Origin: Apostichopus japonicus
Taxonomy: Eukaryota > Echinodermata > Holothuroidea > Aspidochirotida > Stichopodidae
DNA: 64,000 nucleotides
Direction of reading: 5' to 3'
Assembly: GCF_037975245.1 (NCBI RefSeq)
Contig: NC_092572.1
Coordinates: forward strand, 15,878,269 to 15,942,268
The position numbers were made by a program, and so were the translations under genes. The notes beneath the pieces are model-generated. The model did no database searches. It worked only from the letters and a program-made list of their open reading frames with translations, and had not been told where the DNA came from. Shown here in pieces: positions 47,101 to 62,100 of the stretch. Each line of letters begins with the position of its first letter. Within the stretch, counting starts at the first letter, position 1.

Positions 47101-50100
47101 GTTCGAACCCCGGGTGATGACGTCTTTTGCCGATCTTTTACAGCAAGTGCCTGCACGGGGAGCTGTAAGTATTAGTTAATCCACCTAACATCTCAGTCCA
47201 TACAGTGGCGCGATGGCTCGGCGCACTGTACCAGCTGATGATCGAGACTCTCTTTTGCATCCCTGGTTCGAACCCCGGGTGATGACGTCTTTTGCCGATC
47301 TTTTACAGCAAGTGCCTGCACGGGGAGCTGTAAGTATTAGTTAATCCACCTAATATCTCAGTCCATACAGTGGCCCGATGGCTCGGCGCACTGTACCAGC
47401 TGATGATCGAGACTCTCTTTTGCATCCCTGGTTCGAACCCCGGGTGATGACGTCTTTTGCCGATCTTTTACAGCAAGTGCCTGCACGGGGAGCTGTAAGT
47501 ATTAGTTAATCCACCTAATATCTCAGTCCATACAGTGGCCCGATGGCTCGGCGCACTGTACCAGCTGATGATCGAGACTCTCTTTTGCATCCCTGGTTCG
47601 AACCCCGGGTGATGACGTCTTTTGCCGATCTTTTACAGCAAGTGCCTGCACGGGGAGCTGTAAGTATTAGTTAATCCACCTAATATCTCAGTCCATACAG
47701 TGGCGCGATGGCTCGGCGCACTGTACCAGCTGATGATCGAGACTCTCTTTTGCATCCCTGGTTCGAACCCCGGGTGATGACGTCTTTTGCCGATCTTTTA
47801 CAGCAAGTGCCTGCACGGGGAGCTGTAAGTATTAGTTAATCCACCTAATATCTCAGTCCATACAGTGGCGCGATGGCTCGGCGCACTGTACGAGCTGATG
47901 ATCGAGACTCTCTTTTGCATCCCTGGTTCGAACCCCGGGTGATGACGTCTTTTGCCGATCTTTTACAGCAAGTGCCTGCACGGGGAGCTGTAAGTATTAG
48001 TTAATCCACCTAATATCTCAGTCCATACAGTGGCGCGATGGCTCGGCGCACTGTACGAGCTGATGATCGAGACTCTCTTTTGCATCCCTGGTTCGAACCC
48101 CGGGTGATGACGTCTTTTGCCGATCTTTTACAGCAAGTGCCTGCACGGGGAGCTGTAAGTATTAGTTAATCCACCTAATATCTCAGTCCATACAGTGGCG
48201 CGATGGCTCGGCGCACTGTACGAGCTGATGATCGAGACTCTCTTTTGCATCCCTGGTTCGAACCCCGGGTGATGACGTCTTTTGCCGATCTTTTACAGCA
48301 AGTGCCTGCACGGGGAGCTGTAAGTATTAGTTAATCCACCTAATATCTCAGTCCATACAGTGGCGCGATGGCTCGGCGCACTGTACGAGCTGATGATCGA
48401 GACTCTCTTTTGCATCCCTGGTTCGAACCCCGGGTGATGACGTCTTTTGCCGATCTTTTACAGCAAGTGCCTGCACGGGGAGCTGTAAGTATTAGTTAAT
48501 CCACCTAATATCTCAGTCCATACAGTGGCGCGATGGCTCGGCGCACTGTACGAGCTGATGATCGAGACTCTCTTTTGCATCCGTGGTTCGAACCCCGGGT
48601 GATGACGTCTTTTGCCGATCTTTTACAGCAAGTGCCTGCACGGGGAGCTGTAAGTATTAGTTAATCCACCTAATATCTCAGTCCATACAGTGGCGCGATG
48701 GCTCGGCGCACTGTACCAGCTGATGATCGAGACTCTCTTTTGCATCCCTGGTTCGAACCCCGGGTGATGACGTCTTTTGCCGATCTTTTACAGCAAGTGC
48801 CTGCACGGGGAGCTGTAAGTATTAGTTAATCCACCTAATATCTCAGTCCATACAGTGGCGCGATGGCTCGGCGCACTGTACCAGCTGATGATCGAGACTC
48901 TCTTTTGCATCCCTGGTTCGAACCCCGGGTGATGACGTCTTTTGCCGATCTTTTACAGCAAGTGCCTGCACGGGGAGCTGTAAGTATTAGTTAATCCACC
49001 TAATATCTCAGTCCATACAGTGGCGCGATGGCTCGGCGCACTGTACGAGCTGATGATCGAGACTCTCTTTTGCATCCCTGGTTCGAACCCCGGGTGATGA
49101 CGTCTTTTGCCGATCTTTTACAGCAAGTGCCTGCACGGGGAGCTGTAAGTATTAGTTAATCCACCTAATATCTCAGTCCATACAGTGGCGCGATGGCTCG
49201 GCGCACTGTGCCAGCTGATGATCGAGACTCTCTTTTGCATCCCTGGTTCGAACCCCGGGTGATGACGTCTTTTGCCGATCTTTTACAGCAAGTGCCTGCA
49301 CGGGGAGCTGTAAGTATTAGTTAATCCACCTAACATCTCAGTCCATACAGTGGCGCGATGGCTCGGCGCACTGTACCAGCTGATGATCGAGACTCTCTTT
49401 TGCATCCCTGGTTCGAACCCCGGGTGATGACGTCTTTTGCCGATCTTTTACAGCAAGTGCCTGCACGGGGAGCTGTAAGTATTAGTTAATCCACCTAACA
49501 TCTCAGTCCATACAGTGGCGCGATGGCTCGGCGCACTGTACCAGCTGATGATCGAGACTCTCTTTTGCATCCCTGGTTCGAACCCCGGGTGATGACGTCT
49601 TTTGCCGATCTTTTACAGCAAGTGCCTGCACGGGGAGCTGTAAGTATTAGTTAATCCACCTAACATCTCAGTCCATACAGTGGCGCGATGGCTCGGCGCA
49701 CTGTACCAGCTGATGATCGAGACTCTCTTTTGCATCCCTGGTTCGAACCCCGGGTGATGACGTCTTTTGCCGATCTTTTACAGCAAGTGCCTGCACGGGG
49801 AGCTGTAAGTATTAGTTAATCCACCTAACATCTCAGTCCATACAGTGGCGCGATGGCTCGGCGCACTGTACGAGCTGATGATCGAGACTCTCTTTTGCAT
49901 CCCTGGTTCGAACCCCGGGTGATGACGTCTTTTGCCGATCTTTTACAGCAAGTGCCTGCACGGGGAGCTGTAAGTATTAGTTAATCCACCTAACATCTCA
50001 GTCCATACAGTGGCGCGATGGCTCGGCGCACTGTACCAGCTGATGATCGAGACTCTCTTTTGCATCCCTGGTTCGAACCCCGGGTGATGACGTCTTTTGC

Positions 50101-53100
50101 CGATCTTTTACAGCAAGTGCCTGCACGGGGAGCTGTAAGTATTAGTTAATCCACCTAACATCTCAGTCCATACAGTGGCGCGATGGCTCGGCGCACTGTA
50201 CCAGCTGATGATCGAGACTCTCTTTTGCATCCCTGGTTCGAACCCCGGGTGATGACGTCTTTTGCCGATCTTTTACAGCAAGTGCCTGCACGGGGAGCTG
50301 TAAGTATTAGTTAATCCACCTAACATCTCAGTCCATACAGTGGCGCGATGGCTCGGCGCACTGTACGAGCTGATGATCGAGACTCTCTTTTGCATCCCTG
50401 GTTCGAACCCCGGGTGATGACGTCTTTTGCCGATCTTTTACAGCAAGTGCCTGCACGGGGAGCTGTAAGTATTAGTTAATCCACCTAACATCTCAGTCCA
50501 TACAGTGGCGCGATGGCTCGGCGCACTGTACCAGCTGATGATCGAGACTCTCTTTTGCATCCCTGGTTCGAACCCCGGGTGATGACGTCTTTTGCCGATC
50601 TTTTACAGCAAGTGCCTGCACGGGGAGCTGTAAGTATTAGTTAATCCACCTAACATCTCAGTCCATACAGTGGCGCGATGGCTCGGCGCACTGTACCAGC
50701 TGATGATCGAGACTCTCTTTTGCATCCCTGGTTCGAACCCCGGGTGATGACGTCTTTTGCCGATCTTTTACAGCAAGTGCCTGCACGGGGAGCTGTAAGT
50801 ATTAGTTAATCCACCTAACATCTCAGTCCATACAGTGGCGCGATGGCTCGGCGCACTGTACCAGCTGATGATCGAGACTCTCTTTTGCATCCCTGGTTCG
50901 AACCCCGGGTGATGACGTCTTTTGCCGATCTTTTACAGCAAGTGCCTGCACGGGGAGCTGTAAGTATTAGTTAATCCACCTAACATCTCAGTCCATACAG
51001 TGGCGCGATGGCTCGGCGCACTGTACCAGCTGATGATCGAGACTCTCTTTTGCATCCCTGGTTCGAACCCCGGGTGATGACGTCTTTTGCCGATCTTTTA
51101 CAGCAAGTGCCTGCACGGGGAGCTGTAAGTATTAGTTAATCCACCTAATATCTCAGTCCATACAGTGGCGCGATGGCTCGGCGCACTGTACCAGCTGATG
51201 ATCGAGACTCTCTTTTGCATCCCTGGTTCGAACCCCGGGTGATGACGTCTTTTGCCGATCTTTTACAGCAAGTGCCTGCACGGGGAGCTGTAAGTATTAG
51301 TTAATCCACCTAATATCTCAGTCCATACAGTAACGCGATGGCTCGGCGCACTGTACCAGCTGATGATCGAGACTCTCTTTTGCATCCCTGGTTCGAACCC
51401 CGGGTGATGACGTCTTTTGCCGATCTTTTACAGCAAGTGCCTGCACGGGGAGCTGTAAGTATTAGTTAATCCACCTAATATCTCAGTCCATACAGTAACG
51501 CGATGGCTCGGCGCACTGTACCAGCTGATGATCGAGACTCTCTTTTGCATCCCTGGTTCGAACCCCGGGTGATGACGTCTTTTGCCGATCTTTTACAGCA
51601 AGTGCCTGCACGGGGAGCTGTAAGTATTAGTTAATCCACCTAATATCTCAGTCCATACAGTGGCGCGATGGCTCGGCGCACTGTACCAGCTGATGATCGA
51701 GACTCTCTTTTGCATCCCTGGTTCGAACCCCGGGTGATGACGTCTTTTGCCGATCTTTTACAGCAAGTGCCTGCACGGGGAGCTGTAAGTATTAGTTAAT
51801 CCACCTAATATCTCAGTCCATACAGTGGCGCGATGGCTCGGCGCACTGTACCAGCTGATGATCGAGACTCTCTTTTGCATCCCTGGTTCGAACCCCGGGT
51901 GATGACGTCTTTTGCCGATCTTTTACAGCAAGTGCCTGCACGGGGAGCTGTAAGTATTAGTTAATCCACCTAATATCTCAGTCCATACAGTGGCGCGATG
52001 GCTCGGCGCACTGTACCAGCTGATGATCGAGACTCTATTTTGCATCCCTGGTTCGAACCCCGGGTGATGACGTCTTTTGCCGATCTTTTACAGCAAGTGC
52101 CTGCACGGGGAGCTGTAAGTATTAGTTAATCCACCTAATATCTCAGTCCATACGGTGGCGCGATGGCTCGGCGCACTGTACCAGCTGATGATCGAGACTC
52201 TCTTTTGCATCCCTGGTTCGAACCCCGGGTGATGACGTCTTTTGCCGATCTTTTACAGCAAGTGCCTGCACGGGGAGCTGTAAGTATTAGTTAATCCACC
52301 TAATATCTCAGTCCATACAGTGGCGCGATGGCTCGGCGCACTGTACCAGCTGATGATCGAGACTCTCTTTTGCATCCCTGGTTCGAACCCCGGGTGATGA
52401 CGTCTTTTGCCGATCTTTTACAGCAAGTGCCTGCACGGGGAGCTGTAAGTATTAGTTAATCCACCTAATATCTCAGTCCATACAGTGGCGCGATGGCTCG
52501 GCGCACTGTACCAGCTGATGATCGAGACTCTCTTTTGCATCCCTGGTTCGAACCCCGGGTGATGACGTCTTTTGCCGATCTTTTACAGCAAGTGCCTGCA
52601 CGGGGAGCTGTAAGTATTAGTTAATCCACCTAATATCTCAGTCCATACAGTGGCGCGATGGCTCGGCGCACTGTACGAGCTGATGATCGAGACTCTCTTT
52701 TGCATCCCTGGTTCGAACCCCGGGTGATGACGTCTTTTGCCGATCTTTTACAGCAAGTGCCTGCACGGGGAGCTGTAAGTATTAGTTAATCCACCTAATA
52801 TCTCAGTCCATACAGTGGCGCGATGGCTCGGCGCACTGTACCAGCTGATGATCGAGACTCTCTTTTGCATCCCTGGTTCGAACCCCGGGTGATGACGTCT
52901 TTTGCCGATCTTTTACAGCAAGTGCCTGCACGGGGAGCTGTAAGTATTAGTTAATCCACCTAATATCTCAGTCCATACAGTGGCGCGATGGCTCGGCGCA
53001 CTGTACGAGCTGATGATCGAGACTCTCTTTTGCATCCCTGGTTCGAACCCCGGGTGATGACGTCTTTTGCCGATCTTTTACAGCAAGTGCCTGCACGGGG

Positions 53101-56100
53101 AGCTGTAAGTATTAGTTAATCCACCTAATATCTCAGTCCATACAGTGGCGCGATGGCTCGGCGCACTGTACGAGCTGATGATCGAGACTCTCTTTTGCAT
53201 CCGTGGTTCGAACCCCGGGTGATGACGTCTTTTGCCGATCTTTTACAGCAAGTGCCTGCACGGGGAGCTGTAAGTATTAGTTAATCCACCTAATATCTCA
53301 GTCCATACAGTGGCGCGATGGCTCGGCGCACTGTACCAGCTGATGATCGAGACTCTCTTTTGCATCCGTGGTTCGAACCCCGGGTGATGACGTCTTTTGC
53401 CGATCTTTTACAGCAAGTGCCTGCACGGGGAGCTGTAAGTATTAGTTAATCCACCTAATATCTCAGTCCATACAGTGGCGCGATGGCTCGGCGCACTGTA
53501 CGAGCTGATGATCGAGACTCTCTTTTGCATCCCTGGTTCGAACCCCGGGTGATGACGTCTTTTGCCGATCTTTTACAGCAAGTGCCTGCAGGGGGAGCTG
53601 TAAGTATTAGTTAATCCACCTAATATCTCAGTCCATACAGTGGCGCGATGGCTCGGCGCACTGTACGAACTGATGATCGAGACTCTCTTTTGCATCCCTG
53701 GTTCGAACCCCGGGTGATGACGTCTTTTGCCGATCTTTTACAGCAAGTGCCTGCACGGGGAGCTGTAAGTATTAGTTAATCCACCTAATATCTCAGTCCA
53801 TACAGTGGCGCGATGGCTCGGCGAACTGTACCAGCTGATGATCGAGACTCTCTTTTGCATCCCTGGTTCGAACCCCGGGTGATGACGTCTTTTGCCGATC
53901 TTTTACAGCAAGTGCCTGCACGGGGAGCTGTAAGTATTAGTTAATCCACCTAATATCTCAGTCCATACAGTGGCGCGATGGCTCGGCGCACTGTACGAGC
54001 TGATGATCGAGACTCTCTTTTGCATCCCTGGTTCGAACCCCGGGTGATGACGTCTTTTGCCGATCTTTTACAGCAAGTGCCTGCACGGGGAGCTGTAAGT
54101 ATTAGTTAATCCACCTAATATCTCAGTCCATACAGTGGCGCGATGGCTCGGCGCACTGTACGAGCTGATGATCGAGACTCTCTTTTGCATCCCTGGTTCG
54201 AACCCCGGGTGATGACGTCTTTTGCCGATCTTTTACAGCAAGTGCCTGCACGGGGAGCTGTAAGTATTAGTTAATCCACCTAATATCTCAGTCCATACAG
54301 TGGCGCGATGGCTCGGCGCACTGTACGAGCTGATGATCGAGACTCTCTTTTGCATCCCTGGTTCGAACCCCGGGTGATGACGTCTTTTGCCGATCTTTTA
54401 CAGCAAGTGCCTGCACGGGGAGCTGTAAGTATTAGTTAATCCACCTAATATCTCAGTCCATACAGTGGCGCGATGGCTCGGCGCACTGTACCAGCTGATG
54501 ATCGAGACTCTCTTTTGCATCCCTGGTTCGAACCCCGGGTGATGACGTCTTTTGCCGATCTTTTACAGCAAGTGCCTGCACGGGGAGCTGTAAGTATTAG
54601 TTAATCCACCTAATATCTCAGTCCATACAGTGGCGCGATGGCTCGGCGCACTGTACCAGCTGATGATCGAGACTCTCTTTTGCATCCCTGGTTCGAACCC
54701 CGGGTGATGACGTCTTTTGCCGATCTTTTACAGCAAGTGCCTGCACGGGGAGCTGTAAGTATTAGTTAATCCACCTAATATCTCAGTCCATACAGTGGCG
54801 CGATGGCTCGGCGCACTGTACGAGCTGATGATCGAGACTCTCTTTTGCATCCCTGGTTCGAACCCCGGGTGATGACGTCTTTTGCCGATCTTTTACAGCA
54901 AGTGCCTGCACGGGGAGCTGTAAGTATTAGTTAATCCACCTAATATCTCAGTCCATACAGTGGCGCGATGGCTCGGCGCACTGTACGAGCTGATGATCGA
55001 GACTCTCTTTTGCATCCCTGGTTCGAACCCCGGGTGATGACGTCTTTTGCCGATCTTTTACAGCAAGTGCCTGCACGGGGAGCTGTAAGTATTAGTTAAT
55101 CCACCTAATATCTCAGTCCATACAGTGGCGCGATGGCTCGGCGCACTGTACCAGCTGATGATCGAGACTCTCTTTTGCATCCCTGGTTCGAACCCCGGGT
55201 GATGACGTCTTTTGCCGATCTTTTACAGCAAGTGCCTGCACGGGGAGCTGTAAGTATTAGTTAATCCACCTAATATCTCAGTCCATACAGTGGCGCGATG
55301 GCTCGGCGCACTGTACCAGCTGATGATCGAGACTCTCTTTTGCATCCCTGGTTCGAACCCCGGGTGATGACGTCTTTTGCCGATCTTTTACAGCAAGTGC
55401 CTGCACGGGGAGCTGTAAGTATTAGTTAATCCACCTAATATCTCAGTCCATACAGTGGCGCGATGGCTCGGCGCACTGTACGAGCTGATGATCGAGACTC
55501 TCTTTTGCATCCCTGGTTCGAACCCCGGGTGATGACGTCTTTTGCCGATCTTTTACAGCAAGTGCCTGCACGGGGAGCTGTAAGTATTAGTTAATCCACC
55601 TAATATCTCAGTCCATACAGTGGCGCGATGGCTCGGCGCACTGTACGAGCTGATGATCGAGACTCTCTTTTGCATCCCTGGTTCGAACCCCGGGTGATGA
55701 CGTCTTTTGCCGATCTTTTACAGCAAGTGCCTGCACGGGGAGCTGTAAGTATTAGTTAATCCACCTAATATCTCAGTCCATACAGTGGCGCGATGGCTCG
55801 GCGCACTGTACGAGCTGATGATCGAGACTCTCTTTTGCATCCCTGGTTCGAACCCCGGGTGATGACGTCTTTTGCCGATCTTTTACAGCAAGTGCCTGCA
55901 CGGGGAGCTGTAAGTATTAGTTAATCCACCTAATATCTCAGTCCATACAGTGGCGCGATGGCTCGGCGCACTGTACGAGCTGATGATCGAGACTCTCTTT
56001 TGCATCCCTGGTTCGAAACCCGGGTGATGACGTCTTTTGCCGATCTTTTACAGCAAGTGCCTGCACGGGGAGCTGTAAGTATTAGTTAATCCACCTAATA

Positions 56101-59100
56101 TCTCAGTCCATACAGTGGCGCGATGGCTCGGCGCACTGTACGAGCTGATGATCGAGACTCTCTTTTGCATCCCTGGTTCGAACCCCGGGTGATGACGTCT
56201 TTTGCCGATCTTTTACAGCAAGTGCCTGCACGGGGAGCTGTAAGTATTAGTTAATCCACCTAATATCTCAGTCCATACAGTGGCGCGATGGCTCGGCGCA
56301 CTGTACGAGCTGATGATCGAGACTCTCTTTTGCATCCCTGGTTCGAACCCCGGGTGATGACGTCTTTTGCCGATCTTTTACAGCAAGTGCCTGCTCGGGG
56401 AGCTGTAAGTATTAGTTAATCCACCTAATATCTCAGTCCATACAGTGGCGCGATGGCTCGGCGCACTGTACGAGCTGATGATCGAGACTCTCTTTTGCAT
56501 CCCTGGTTCGAACCCCGGGTGATGACGTCTTTTGCCGATCTTTTACAGCAAGTGCCTGCACGGGGAGCTGTAAGTATTAGTTAATCCACCTAATATCTCA
56601 GTCCATACAGTGGCGCGATGGCTCGGCGCACTGTACGAGCTGATGATCGAGACTCTCTTTTGCATCCCTGGTTCGAAACCCGGGTGATGACGTCTTTTGC
56701 CGATCTTTTACAGCAAGTGCCTGCACGGGGAGCTGTAAGTATTAGTTAATCCACCTAATATCTCAGTCCATACAGTGGCGCGATGGCTCGGCGCACTGTA
56801 CCAGCTGATGATCGAGACTCTCTTTTGCATCCCTGGTTCGAACCCCGGGTGATGACGTCTTTTGCCGATCTTTTACAGCAAGTGCCTGCACGGGGAGCTG
56901 TAAGTATTAGTTAATCCACCTAATATCTCAGTCCATACAGTGGCGCGATGGCTCGGCGCACTGTACGAGCTGATGATCGAGACTCTCTTTTGCATCCCTG
57001 GTTCGAACCCCGGGTGATGACGTCTTTTGCCGATCTTTTACAGCAAGTGCCTGCACGGGGAGCTGTAAGTATTAGTTAATCCACCTAATATCTCAGTCCA
57101 TACAGTGGCGCGATGGCTCGGCGCACTGTACGAGCTGATGATCGAGACTCTCTTTTGCATCCCTGGTTCGAACCCCGGGTGATGACGTCTTTTGCCGATC
57201 TTTTACAGCAAGTGCCTGCACGGGGAGCTGTAAGTATTAGTTAATCCACCTAATATCTCAGTCCATACAGTGGCGCGATGGCTCGGCGCACTGTACCAGC
57301 TGATGATCGAGACTCTCTTTTGCATCCCTGGTTCGAACCCCGGGTGATGACGTCTTTTGCCGATCTTTTACAGCAAGTGCCTGCACGGGGAGCTGTAAGT
57401 ATTAGTTAATCCACCTAATATCTCAGTCCATACAGTGGCGCGATGGCTCGGCGCACTGTACGAGCTGATGATCGAGACTCTCTTTTGCATCCCTGGTTCG
57501 AACCCCGGGTGATGACGTCTTTTGCCGATCTTTTACAGCAAGTGCCTGCACGGGGAGCTGTAAGTATTAGTTAATCCACCTAATATCTCAGTCCATACAG
57601 TGGCGCGATGGCTCGGCGCACTGTACGAGCTGATGATCGAGACTCTCTTTTGCATCCCTGGTTCGAACCCCGGGTGATGACGTCTTTTGCCGATCTTTTA
57701 CAGCAAGTGCCTGCACGGGGAGCTGTAAGTATTAGTTAATCCACCTAATATCTCAGTCCATACAGTGGCGCGATGGCTCGGCGCACTGTACGAGCTGATG
57801 ATCGAGACTCTCTTTTGCATCCCTGGTTCGAACCCCGGGTGATGACGTCTTTTGCCGATCTTTTACAGCAAGTGCCTGCACGGGGAGCTGTAAGTATTAG
57901 TTAATCCACCTAATATCTCAGTCCATACAGTGGCGCGATGGCTCGGCGCACTGTACGAGCTGATGATCGAGACTCTCTTTTGCATCCCTGGTTCGAACCC
58001 CGGGTGATGACGTCTTTTGCCGATCTTTTACAGCAAGTGCCTGCACGGGGAGCTGTAAGTATTAGTTAATCCACCTAATATCTCAGTCCATACAGTGGCG
58101 CGATGGCTCGGCGCACTGTACGAGCTGATGATCGAGACTCTCTTTTGCATCCCTGGTTCGAACCCCGGGTGATGACGTCTTTTGCCGATCTTTTACAGCA
58201 AGTGCCTGCACGGGGAGCTGTAAGTATTAGTTAATCCACCTAATATCTCAGTCCATACAGTGGCGCGATGGCTCGGCGCACTGTACGAGCTGATGATCGA
58301 GACTCTCTTTTGCATCCCTGGTTCGAAACCCGGGTGATGACGTCTTTTGCCGATCTTTTACAGCAAGTGCCTGCACGGGGAGCTGTAAGTATTAGTTAAT
58401 CCACCTAATATCTCAGTCCATACAGTGGCGCGATGGCTCGGCGCACTGTACGAGCTGATGATCGAGACTCTCTTTTGCATCCCTGGTTCGAACCCCGGGT
58501 GATGACGTCTTTTGCCGATCTTTTACAGCAAGTGCCTGCACGGGGAGCTGTAAGTATTAGTTAATCCACCTAATATCTCAGTCCATACAGTGGCGCGATG
58601 GCTCGGCGCACTGTACGAGCTGATGATCGAGACTCTCTTTTGCATCCCTGGTTCGAACCCCGGGTGATGACGTCTTTTGCCGATCTTTTACAGCAAGTGC
58701 CTGCTCGGGGAGCTGTAAGTATTAGTTAATCCACCTAATATCTCAGTCCATACAGTGGCGCGATGGCTCGGCGCACTGTACGAGCTGATGATCGAGACTC
58801 TCTTTTGCATCCCTGGTTCGAACCCCGGGTGATGACGTCTTTTGCCGATCTTTTACAGCAAGTGCCTGCACGGGGAGCTGTAAGTATTAGTTAATCCACC
58901 TAATATCTCAGTCCATACAGTGGCGCGATGGCTCGGCGCACTGTACGAGCTGATGATCGAGACTCTCTTTTGCATCCCTGGTTCGAAACCCGGGTGATGA
59001 CGTCTTTTGCCGATCTTTTACAGCAAGTGCCTGCACGGGGAGCTGTAAGTATTAGTTAATCCACCTAATATCTCAGTCCATACAGTGGCGCGATGGCTCG

Positions 59101-62100
59101 GCGCACTGTACGAGCTGATGATCGAGACTCTCTTTTGCATCCCTGGTTCGAACCCCGGGTGATGACGTCTTTTGCCGATCTTTTACAGCAAGTGCCTGCA
59201 CGGGGAGCTGTAAGTATTAGTTAATCCACCTAATATCTCAGTCCATACAGTGGCGCGATGGCTCGGCGCACTGTACGAGCTGATGATCGAGACTCTCTTT
59301 TGCATCCCTGGTTCGAACCCCGGGTGATGACGTCTTTTGCCGATCTTTTACAGCAAGTGCCTGCACGGGGAGCTGTAAGTATTAGTTAATCCACCTAATA
59401 TCTCAGTCCATACAGTGGCGCGATGGCTCGGCGCACTGTACGAGCTGATGATCGAGACTCTCTTTTGCATCCCTGGTTCGAACCCCGGGTGATGACGTCT
59501 TTTGCCGATCTTTTACAGCAAGTGCCTGCACGGGGAGCTGTAAGTATTAGTTAATCCACCTAATATCTCAGTCCATACAGTGGCGCGATGGCTCGGCGCA
59601 CTGTACGAGCTGATGATCGAGACTCTCTTTTGCATCCCTGGTTCGAACCCCGGGTGATGACGTCTTTTGCCGATCTTTTACAGCAAGTGCCTGCACGGGG
59701 AGCTGTAAGTATTAGTTAATCCACCTAATATCTCAGTCCATACAGTGGCGCGATGGCTCGGCGCACTGTACGAGCTGATGATCGAGACTCTCTTTTGCAT
59801 CCCTGGTTCGAACCCCGGGTGATGACGTCTTTTGCCGATCTTTTACAGCAAGTGCCTGCACGGGGAGCTGTAAGTATTAGTTAATCCACCTAATATCTCA
59901 GTCCATACAGTGGCGCGATGGCTCGGCGCACTGTACGAGCTAATGATCGAGACTCTCTTTTGCATCCCTGGTTCGAACCCCGGGTGATGACGTCTTTTGC
60001 CGATCTTTTACAGCAAGTGCCTGCACGGGGAGCTGTAAGTATTAGTTAATCCACCTAATATCTCAGTCCATACAGTGGCGCGATGGCTCGGCGCACTGTA
60101 CGAGCTGATGATCGAGACTCTCTTTTGCATCCCTGGTTCGAACCCCGGGTGATGACGTCTTTTGCCGATCTTTTACAGCAAGTGCCTGCACGGGGAGCTG
60201 TAAGTATTAGTTAATCCACCTAATATCTCAGTCCATACAGTGGCGCGATGGCTCGGCGCACTGTACGAGCTGACGATCGAGACTCTCTTTTGCATCCCTG
60301 GTTCGAACCCCGGGTGATGACGTCTTTTGCCGATCTTTTACAGCAAGTGCCTGCACGGGGAGCTGTAAGTATTAGTTAATCCACCTAATATCTCAGTCCA
60401 TACAGTGGCGCGATGGCTCGGCGCACTGTACGAGCTGACGATCGAGACTCTCTTTTGCATCCCTGGTTCGAACCCCGGGTGATGACGTCTTTTGCCGATC
60501 TTTTACAGCAAGTGCCTGCACGGGGAGCTGTAAGTATTAGTTAATCCACCTAATATCTCAGTCCATACAGTGGCGCGATGGCTCGGCGCACTGTACGAGC
60601 TGATGATCGAGACTCTCTTTTGCATCCCTGGTTCGAACCCCGGGTGATGACGTCTTTTGCCGATCTTTTACAGCAAGTGCCTGCACGGGGAGCTGTAAGT
60701 ATTAGTTAATCCACCTAATATCTCAGTCCATACAGTGGCGCGATGGCTCGGCGCACTGTACGAGCTGATGATCGAGACTCTCTTTTGCATCCCTGGTTCG
60801 AACCCCGGGTGATGACGTCTTTTGCCGATCTTTTACAGCAAGTGCCTGCACGGGGAGCTGTAAGTATTAGTTAATCCACCTAATATCTCAGTCCATACAG
60901 TGGCGCGATGGCTCGGCGCACTGTACGAGCTGATGATCGAGACTCTCTTTTGCATCCCTGGTTCGAACCCCGGGTGATGACGTCTTTTGCCGATCTTTTA
61001 CAGCAAGTGCCTGCACGGGGAGCTGTAAGTATTAGTTAATCCACCTAATATCTCAGTCCATACAGTGGCGCGATGGCTCGGCGCACTGTACGAGCTGATG
61101 ATCGAGACTCTCTTTTGCATCCCTGGTTCGAACCCCGGGTGATGACGTCTTTTGCCGATCTTTTACAGCAAGTGCCTGCACGGGGAGCTGTAAGTATTAG
61201 TTAATCCACCTAATATCTCAGTCCATACAGTGGCGCGATGGCTCGGCGCACTGTACGAGCTGATGATCGAGACTCTCTTTTGCATCCCTGGTTCGAACCC
61301 CGGGTGATGACGTCTTTTGCCGATCTTTTACAGCAAGTGCCTGCACGGGGAGCTGTAAGTATTAGTTAATCCACCTAATATCTCAGTCCATACAGTGGCG
61401 CGATGGCTCGGCGCACTGTACGAGCTGATGATCGAGACTCTCTTTTGCATCCCTGGTTCGAACCCCGGGTGATGACGTCTTTTGCCGATCTTTTACAGCA
61501 AGTGCCTGCACGGGGAGCTGTAAGTATTAGTTAATCCACCTAATATCTCAGTCCATACAGTGGCGCGATGGCTCGGCGCACTGTTCGAGCTGATGATCGA
61601 GACTCTCTTTTGCATCCCTGGTTCGAACCCCGGGTGATGACGTCTTTTGCCGATCTTTTACAGCAAGTGCCTGCACGGGGAGCTGTAAGTATTAGTTAAT
61701 CCACCTAATATCTCAGTCCATACAGTGGCGCGATGGCTCGGCGCACTGTACGAGCTGATGATCGAGACTCTCTTTTGCATCCCTGGTTCGAACCCCGGGT
61801 GATGACGTCTTTTGCCGATCTTTTACAGCAAGTGCCTGCACGGGGAGCTGTAAGTATTAGTTAATCCACCTAATATCTCAGTCCATACAGTGGCGCGATG
61901 GCTCGGCGCACTGTACGAGCTGATGATCGAGACTCTCTTTTGAATCCCTGGTTCGAACCCCGGGTGATGACGTCTTTTGCCGATCTTTTACAGCAAGTGC
62001 CTGCACGGGGAGCTGTAAGTATTAGTTAATCCACCTAATATCTCAGTCCATACAGTGGCGCGATGGCTCGGCGCACTGTACGAGCTGATGATCGAGACTC

